Shown here one piece after another: positions 60,370 to 64,000 of a DNA stretch of 64,000 nucleotides. Position 1 is the first letter of the stretch. Every line of letters starts with the position of its first letter. The translations under genes were made by a program, and so were the position numbers. The stretch spans positions 372,001 to 436,000 of the forward strand of contig NZ_CP071321.1 of the NCBI RefSeq assembly GCF_017309585.1. The letters run 5' to 3'. The DNA comes from Nitrogeniibacter aestuarii. GTDB lineage: Bacteria > Pseudomonadota > Gammaproteobacteria > Burkholderiales > Rhodocyclaceae. The notes under the pieces are model-generated. The model did no database searches. It saw nothing but the letters and a program-made list of their open reading frames with translations, and was not told the DNA's origin.

Positions 60370-61146
60370 ATGTCCTTCATGACGCTATCTCCCGCAACCT
60401 CCGCCACCCATCTTGTTCTGATCCCCAGCTACAACCCGGGCGAACTGGTGTTCGAGACTGTCAGCCGTGCGCGTGAGCGCTGGTCGCCGGTCTGGGTGGT
60501 GGTCGATGGCAGTACGGATGGCACGGCCGAGCGTCTCGAGGCGATGGCCGAGCATGATCCGGGCTTGCGGGTGCTGCGGCTACCGGTCAATTCCGGCAAG
60601 GGCGCGGCGGTGCTCCATGCACTCGACGCCGCCGATCAGGCGGGTTTCACCCACGTGCTGACCATGGATTCCGATGGCCAGCACCCGGCCCATCTGATCC
60701 CGGCGTTCATGGAGGCCTCGCAGCAGCGGCCCGATGCGATGATTCTTGGCCGGCCGGTTTTCGATGCCAGTGCGCCGCTGCTTCGGGTCCGCGGTCGCAA
60801 GGTGTCGAACTGGTGGGCGAATCTTGAGACCCTGTGGTCGGGCATCGGCGACTCGCTCTATGGTTTTCGGGTCTATCCGGTGGCCCCGCTGCGGCAGATC
60901 ATGCACGGTCAGCGCTGGATGCGACGTTTCGACTTCGACCCCGAAGCCGTGGTGCGACTGGCCTGGGCCGGCGTAGCCCCGATCAATCTGTCCGCGCCGG
61001 TCCGTTATCTGAACGAGGACGAGGGCGGCGTCTCGCACTTCAATTACTGGCGCGACAACAAGCTGCTGACCTGGATGCACACGCGACTGTTTCTGGGCTT
61101 TCTGTTACGCCTGCCGCGTCTGTTGGCCGATCGTTTCCTGCGCTAG
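60370..61146 (+). CDS. Glycosyltransferase family 2 protein, aryl polyene cluster
   Basis: 258 residues: I-P-S-Y-N-P-G, V-V-D-G-S-T-D-G-T, K-G-A-A-V-L-H-A-L, and M-D-S-D-G-Q-H-P (DXD-like). No transmembrane C-terminal domain of the dolichol-phosphate type beyond a short hydrophobic end (L-F-L-G-F-L-L-R-L). It may glycosylate the lipid or head group of the pigment. ATG at 60370, 2 bp after the preceding stop. Its last 42 bp overlap the convergent PAP2 gene. Confidence 0.87.
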   Translation: MSFMTLSPATSATHLVLIPSYNPGELVFETVSRARERWSPVWVVVDGSTDGTAERLEAMAEHDPGLRVLRLPVNSGKGAAVLHALDAADQAGFTHVLTMDSDGQHPAHLIPAFMEASQQRPDAMILGRPVFDASAPLLRVRGRKVSNWWANLETLWSGIGDSLYGFRVYPVAPLRQIMHGQRWMRRFDFDPEAVVRLAWAGVAPINLSAPVRYLNEDEGGVSHFNYWRDNKLLTWMHTRLFLGFLLRLPRLLADRFLR

Positions 61147-61812
61147 GGCCCGCATCCGCTTCTGGTGTCCGCGCAGCGCCGGCCACGCAAACGCCAGGCC
61201 GAGGGCAACGCCACCGACCACGTCGATGAACACGTGCTGTTTCACCGCCAGCGTGGCGTAGATGATCGAACCGCACCACAGGCCATTGAACAGGCGCAGC
61301 CACGTTGGTGCGCTCACCTCGCACAGCAGACGATGTAGCCATAGGCCCGAGAACAGGGCGGTGGCCACATGCATGGACGGGCAGGCATTGCCCGCAGCGT
61401 CGATGCCCTTGAGCAATCCCATTTCGGGGGAGGCGCTCCAGTCGATCAGATCCGGTGGAATGGTGGTCGGCCAGAGCACGAAAAGGGCCAGGCCACTCAC
61501 ACACAGCAATCCCACCCACACCCCGTATGCGTCCAGCGCCTTGCGATCGGCGATCAGCGCCGGCGGGATCGAGACATACACCCACAGCGACAGGTACGCC
61601 GGAAGCCACAGGCTGGAAAAACCGATGGCACGGTCGACCGCCGTCAGTGACAGCACGGTGACCTCGGCAAACGGATTTTCAAGAATCCAGAAGTACGCCA
61701 CAAAGAAGGTGGTGATGAAGGCCGTCGTCCCAAAGGCCTTGATGAAGGCGTGCTGACGGGTGCGATCGAACAGTTGCGCGGTCCAGGCGCGCGCCGGGCG
61801 TGAAGCGCTCAT
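61105..61812 (-). CDS. PAP2-family membrane phosphatase
   Basis: 235 residues with about six membrane segments. PAP2 signature pieces: P-S-M-H-V-A-T-A (first His) and K-Q-H-V-F-I-D-V-V-G-G (second His and Asp). Probably dephosphorylates a lipid or polyprenyl phosphate in the membrane. It is last in the minus-strand aryl polyene operon, 7 bp after the FabG-type gene, and converges on the glycosyltransferase gene with a coding overlap. Confidence 0.83.
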   Translation of the reverse strand: MSASRPARAWTAQLFDRTRQHAFIKAFGTTAFITTFFVAYFWILENPFAEVTVLSLTAVDRAIGFSSLWLPAYLSLWVYVSIPPALIADRKALDAYGVWVGLLCVSGLALFVLWPTTIPPDLIDWSASPEMGLLKGIDAAGNACPSMHVATALFSGLWLHRLLCEVSAPTWLRLFNGLWCGSIIYATLAVKQHVFIDVVGGVALGLAFAWPALRGHQKRMRALAQETIGQQTRQA

Positions 61813-61819
61813 GCGGGGC

Positions 61820-62542
61820 TCAGATCATCCCGCCATTGACGGAAATGATCTGGCCGGTGATGTAGCTCGATTGCTCCGATGCGAGGAAGGCCACCAGGTT
61901 GGCCACTTCGTCCGGCCGGCCGGCGCGCTTCATGGGCACCAGTTGGGCAATGGCCTCCCGGGTGAAGCTGCCTTCACTCATGTCGGTCTCGATCACACCC
62001 GGGGCGACCGCGTTGACGGTGATGCTGCGGCTGGCCAGTTCCAGCGACAGGGCGCGGGTGGCCGAGTGCAGGGCACCCTTGGCGGCCGCATAGTTGGTCT
62101 GTCCGCGATTGCCGGCAATGGCCGCGACCGAGGTGATGTTGATGATGCGGCCCCAGCGGGTGCGGATCATGGGCATGGTCAGCGGCTGGGTGACGTTGAA
62201 AAAGCCATTGAGGTTCACATCGATCACCCGTGACCACTGCTCGCCGGACATGCCGGGGAAGACGGCATCGTCGTGAATGCCCGCGTTGTTGACCAGCACC
62301 TGAACCGGGCCATGCTCCAGCACGGCGTCGAGTGCGATCCGGGTGGCCTGCGCATCAGCCACGTCGAAGGTCACGACCTCGGCACTTCCGCCCTGTTGTT
62401 CGATCGCATCGGCCAGCGCCTGCGCACGTGTCGTATTGCGGTTGGCATGAATGATCACATGCAGGCCGTCGGCGGCAAGGCGTTGGCAGATGGCCGCGCC
62501 GATGCCGCCACTGCCCCCGGTCACCAGCGCGCGTCGGCTCAC
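61820..62542 (-). CDS. FabG-type 3-oxoacyl-ACP reductase, aryl polyene cluster
   Basis: 240-residue short-chain dehydrogenase: T-G-G-S-G-G-I-G (NADPH), N-N-A-G-I, catalytic S in I-T-S-V-A, Y-x3-K in N-Y-A-A-A-K, and the late P-G-V-I-E-T-D-M. Reduces the beta-keto group during polyene elongation. The start overlaps the hotdog gene stop by ATGA. Confidence 0.9.
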   Translation of the reverse strand: MSRRALVTGGSGGIGAAICQRLAADGLHVIIHANRNTTRAQALADAIEQQGGSAEVVTFDVADAQATRIALDAVLEHGPVQVLVNNAGIHDDAVFPGMSGEQWSRVIDVNLNGFFNVTQPLTMPMIRTRWGRIINITSVAAIAGNRGQTNYAAAKGALHSATRALSLELASRSITVNAVAPGVIETDMSEGSFTREAIAQLVPMKRAGRPDEVANLVAFLASEQSSYITGQIISVNGGMI

Positions 62543-63006
62543 GGGGTGGCCTCCGGACTGCCGGGCAGTTCCGGGCTGATGATCACGGCGGCGCGGCCAT
62601 CGAGCAACGCCCGGCCTTCGGCGCTCACACTGAAACGGTAGAGAATCGTCGTGTCGTTGCCGGACAGGCGGGTGGCTTCAACCTCCAGCGGTGCATCGAT
62701 GGTGTCGAGCCGGTCGGTATGCAGCTGAACGCCGCGGACGCTGGCCAGGAAGCCGACGCTGGGCGTGGTGGCCGGCGGCTGGAGGATGGCGCCATGGACC
62801 GCCATGGCCTGGGCTGCATACTCGACGCCCACTGCGGCGCCGAGGCGGCCGGCGTTGCGCAGTGGATTGTCGTCGCTGCGGTGGCTGGTGGCCCGGCAAC
62901 GGATCGAGGCCTCGTCATGGGAGACCACGCCGTCGAGCAGACACATGCTGCCTGCATGGGGGATGCGCGCGGCGATCCAGTCGCGGTCGAATTCGTAGGA
63001 CGTCAT
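62539..63006 (-). CDS. Hotdog-fold 3-hydroxyacyl-ACP dehydratase-like protein
   Basis: 155 residues of hotdog fold akin to aryl polyene dehydratases (FabA/FabZ-like): I-P-H-A-G-S-M-C-L-L-D (active-site His in the FabZ position), V-G-V-E-Y-A-A-Q-A-M-A-V-H-G, and G-F-L-A-S-V-R. Would dehydrate the hydroxyacyl intermediate to the conjugated double bond. Overlaps its neighbours by ATGA at both ends. Confidence 0.83.
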   Translation of the reverse strand: MTSYEFDRDWIAARIPHAGSMCLLDGVVSHDEASIRCRATSHRSDDNPLRNAGRLGAAVGVEYAAQAMAVHGAILQPPATTPSVGFLASVRGVQLHTDRLDTIDAPLEVEATRLSGNDTTILYRFSVSAEGRALLDGRAAVIISPELPGSPEATP

Positions 63007-63818
63007 GTGGTCGGGTCGATGTCGATGGTCAGATGTGCGCCCGGCAGAAGTTCCAGCACACAGCGTTGATGTCCCTTCCCGCCGATGGCGCGTGCCACGC
63101 CGCTCAACAGCGGCAGCAGTCGTGCCGTGGGGATGCCCTGGCGCAAGTGTTCAAGCTCGGCATCATGCATCGGGGTGACGTGCTCGTCGCTCAGGGCGAC
63201 GCGGACATTGGCCAGGGCATCGTCGACGGCGGACGTGGTCAGCAGCAGGCCGACGCCCATGGCATCCATGATGGGACGCGCCTGACCCAGTGGCGCCGGG
63301 TAGGGCGCGTCGTAGCAGATCATCAGCACCGATTGGCAGTCGCCCGTCGCCAGTTGTGCCATGGCTTCGAGCAGACCGGCGCCTGCGCTGCCGTCGTAGG
63401 CGGAGACGATGGTCGACGGTGCTTGCGCACCGGTGGCGATGCCCCAGTACCCGGAGGCCGCGTTGTTGACGGAATTGTGGAAACGCGTGGGCGAAATCAG
63501 CCGGTCGTCCGAGGCCAGGGTTTCGCAGATGGTGTGGCAATTGTCGCCGTCGCCACCCGACGAGACGAAGACCGTGGTCAGCGAAGCCGGGTTGGCGCCT
63601 GCATGCCCACAGGTCTGAAGCCCGGTGGCGATGGCCAGTTTCACCACTTTGCCGACCCGACGCCGCTCTGCCGGCGGCAGCGAGGCCGGCACCGGAATGA
63701 TCGTGTGCGTGTGGATGCTGCTGGGCGCGCCGGTCAGTTGCAGGCGCAGCTCGTCCCAGTCGTTGAAACCCGGTCCGATGGCGCCGATGGCGCGCAGCGA
63801 TGCGCTCAGCGTGCTCAT
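63003..63818 (-). CDS. Ketosynthase-like chain-length-factor protein
   Basis: 271 residues from the ATG at 63818. Thiolase-fold protein of the beta-ketoacyl-synthase type but short. The active-site Cys motif (A-C-x-S-x-x-x-A) is replaced by S-A-Y-D-G-S-A-G-A, so it should not condense by itself. Aryl polyene systems use a ketosynthase plus a chain-length-factor partner, so this is probably the latter. Overlaps the ketosynthase stop by ATGA. Confidence 0.78.
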   Translation of the reverse strand: MSTLSASLRAIGAIGPGFNDWDELRLQLTGAPSSIHTHTIIPVPASLPPAERRRVGKVVKLAIATGLQTCGHAGANPASLTTVFVSSGGDGDNCHTICETLASDDRLISPTRFHNSVNNAASGYWGIATGAQAPSTIVSAYDGSAGAGLLEAMAQLATGDCQSVLMICYDAPYPAPLGQARPIMDAMGVGLLLTTSAVDDALANVRVALSDEHVTPMHDAELEHLRQGIPTARLLPLLSGVARAIGGKGHQRCVLELLPGAHLTIDIDPTT

Positions 63819-64000
63819 GCCACCTCCTGACCGAAAACGAGGCTGGCATTGGTGCCGCCGAAGCCGAAGGAGTTTGACAGGACGTGGTGCACCGAGCGGT
63901 GCTCGACCTGATGCTGAAGCCGGATGTGGATGCCGGGGTCTGGCGTGTCGAGGCCGACATTGGCCGGCACCAGTCCGTCGGTGAGCGCAAGTGCGCAAAT
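63815..64000 (-). CDS. Beta-ketoacyl-ACP synthase, 3' end only
   Basis: The last 61 or so residues of a FabF-type ketosynthase, ending L-S-N-S-F-G-F-G-G-T-N-A-S-L-V-F-G-Q-E-V-A. S-N-S-F-G-F-G-G-T-N is the KS C-terminal signature. The gene enters from beyond the window end, and its stop overlaps the start of the chain-length-factor gene. Confidence 0.88.
   Translation of the reverse strand: MCALALTDGLVPANVGLDTPDPGIHIRLQHQVEHRSVHHVLSNSFGFGGTNASLVFGQEVA

Overview
The window is a 64 kb chromosomal segment of a GC-rich betaproteobacterium, most likely of the Rhodocyclales (Azoarcus / Aromatoleum / Thauera / Zoogloea type). This is inferred from the protein repertoire: a PEP-CTERM surface protein, a betaproteobacterial DUF1840 protein, a kinase-phosphatase-rph-rdgB-hemW operon facing yicC, an AapJQMP amino-acid transporter and a xanthomonadin-type aryl polyene locus. 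No phage, transposase gene, CRISPR array or rRNA was seen. One tRNA (Gly, anticodon CCC) is present.

Layout. 0.1-3.9 kb: two chemoreceptors. 4.3-6.4 kb: cardiolipin synthase facing a DedA membrane protein, then a palindromic repeat element. 6.6-10.8 kb: an NtrC-type two-component system divergent from a DUF1269 gene and a small secreted protein. The intervening region has a near-consensus sigma-54 promoter and two GGTGG-N4-CCACC palindromes 41 bp apart, which together look like a self-contained sigma-54 signalling module. 10.9-18.5 kb: a GloC-like hydrolase, an orphan OmpR-family regulator, mscL, a LysM/FecR protein, a CHASE2 histidine kinase and a short AsmA-like protein. 18.6-24 kb: nitronate monooxygenase, a DUF945 protein, homocysteine S-methyltransferase divergent from a GlxA-type regulator, and ubiX. 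24.2-28.4 kb: general L-amino-acid ABC transporter aapJQMP. 28.5-31.5 kb: a Lon-substrate-binding-domain protein, an AT-richer orphan Hint (hedgehog/intein) domain gene between repeat copies, and mutY.

31.7-35.3 kb: a glycine-rich secreted protein, a Crp/Fnr regulator divergent from a flavin reductase, an AraC-type regulator and a spondin-domain PEP-CTERM protein. 35.4-39.8 kb: tRNA-Gly, thiS-thiG, trmB, sppA and a small lipoprotein. 39.8-45.2 kb: a tightly overlapped minus-strand operon (Ser/Thr kinase, PP2C phosphatase, rph, rdgB, hemW) divergent from yicC. 45.3-52.8 kb: a small XRE-type regulator, DUF1840, hpt, apt, ribA, a second nitronate-monooxygenase-like protein with a Cys-rich tail, xth, pyrE, a periplasmic coiled-coil protein and a sirtuin. 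52.8-56.2 kb: a three-gene translationally coupled operon of a YfbK-like VWA lipoprotein, an ECF sigma factor and a membrane-anchored putative anti-sigma factor.

56.4-64 kb: two convergent operons of an aryl polyene (xanthomonadin-like pigment) cluster, truncated by the window end. The plus strand has a flavin-dependent halogenase-like protein, a chorismatase-like protein, a MipA/OmpV outer-membrane protein, an acyltransferase and a glycosyltransferase. The minus strand has the 3' end of a ketosynthase, a chain-length-factor-like ketosynthase without the active-site Cys, a hotdog dehydratase, a FabG-type reductase and a PAP2 phosphatase. The acyl carrier proteins and activating ligase expected of such a pathway are not in view and probably lie beyond 64 kb.
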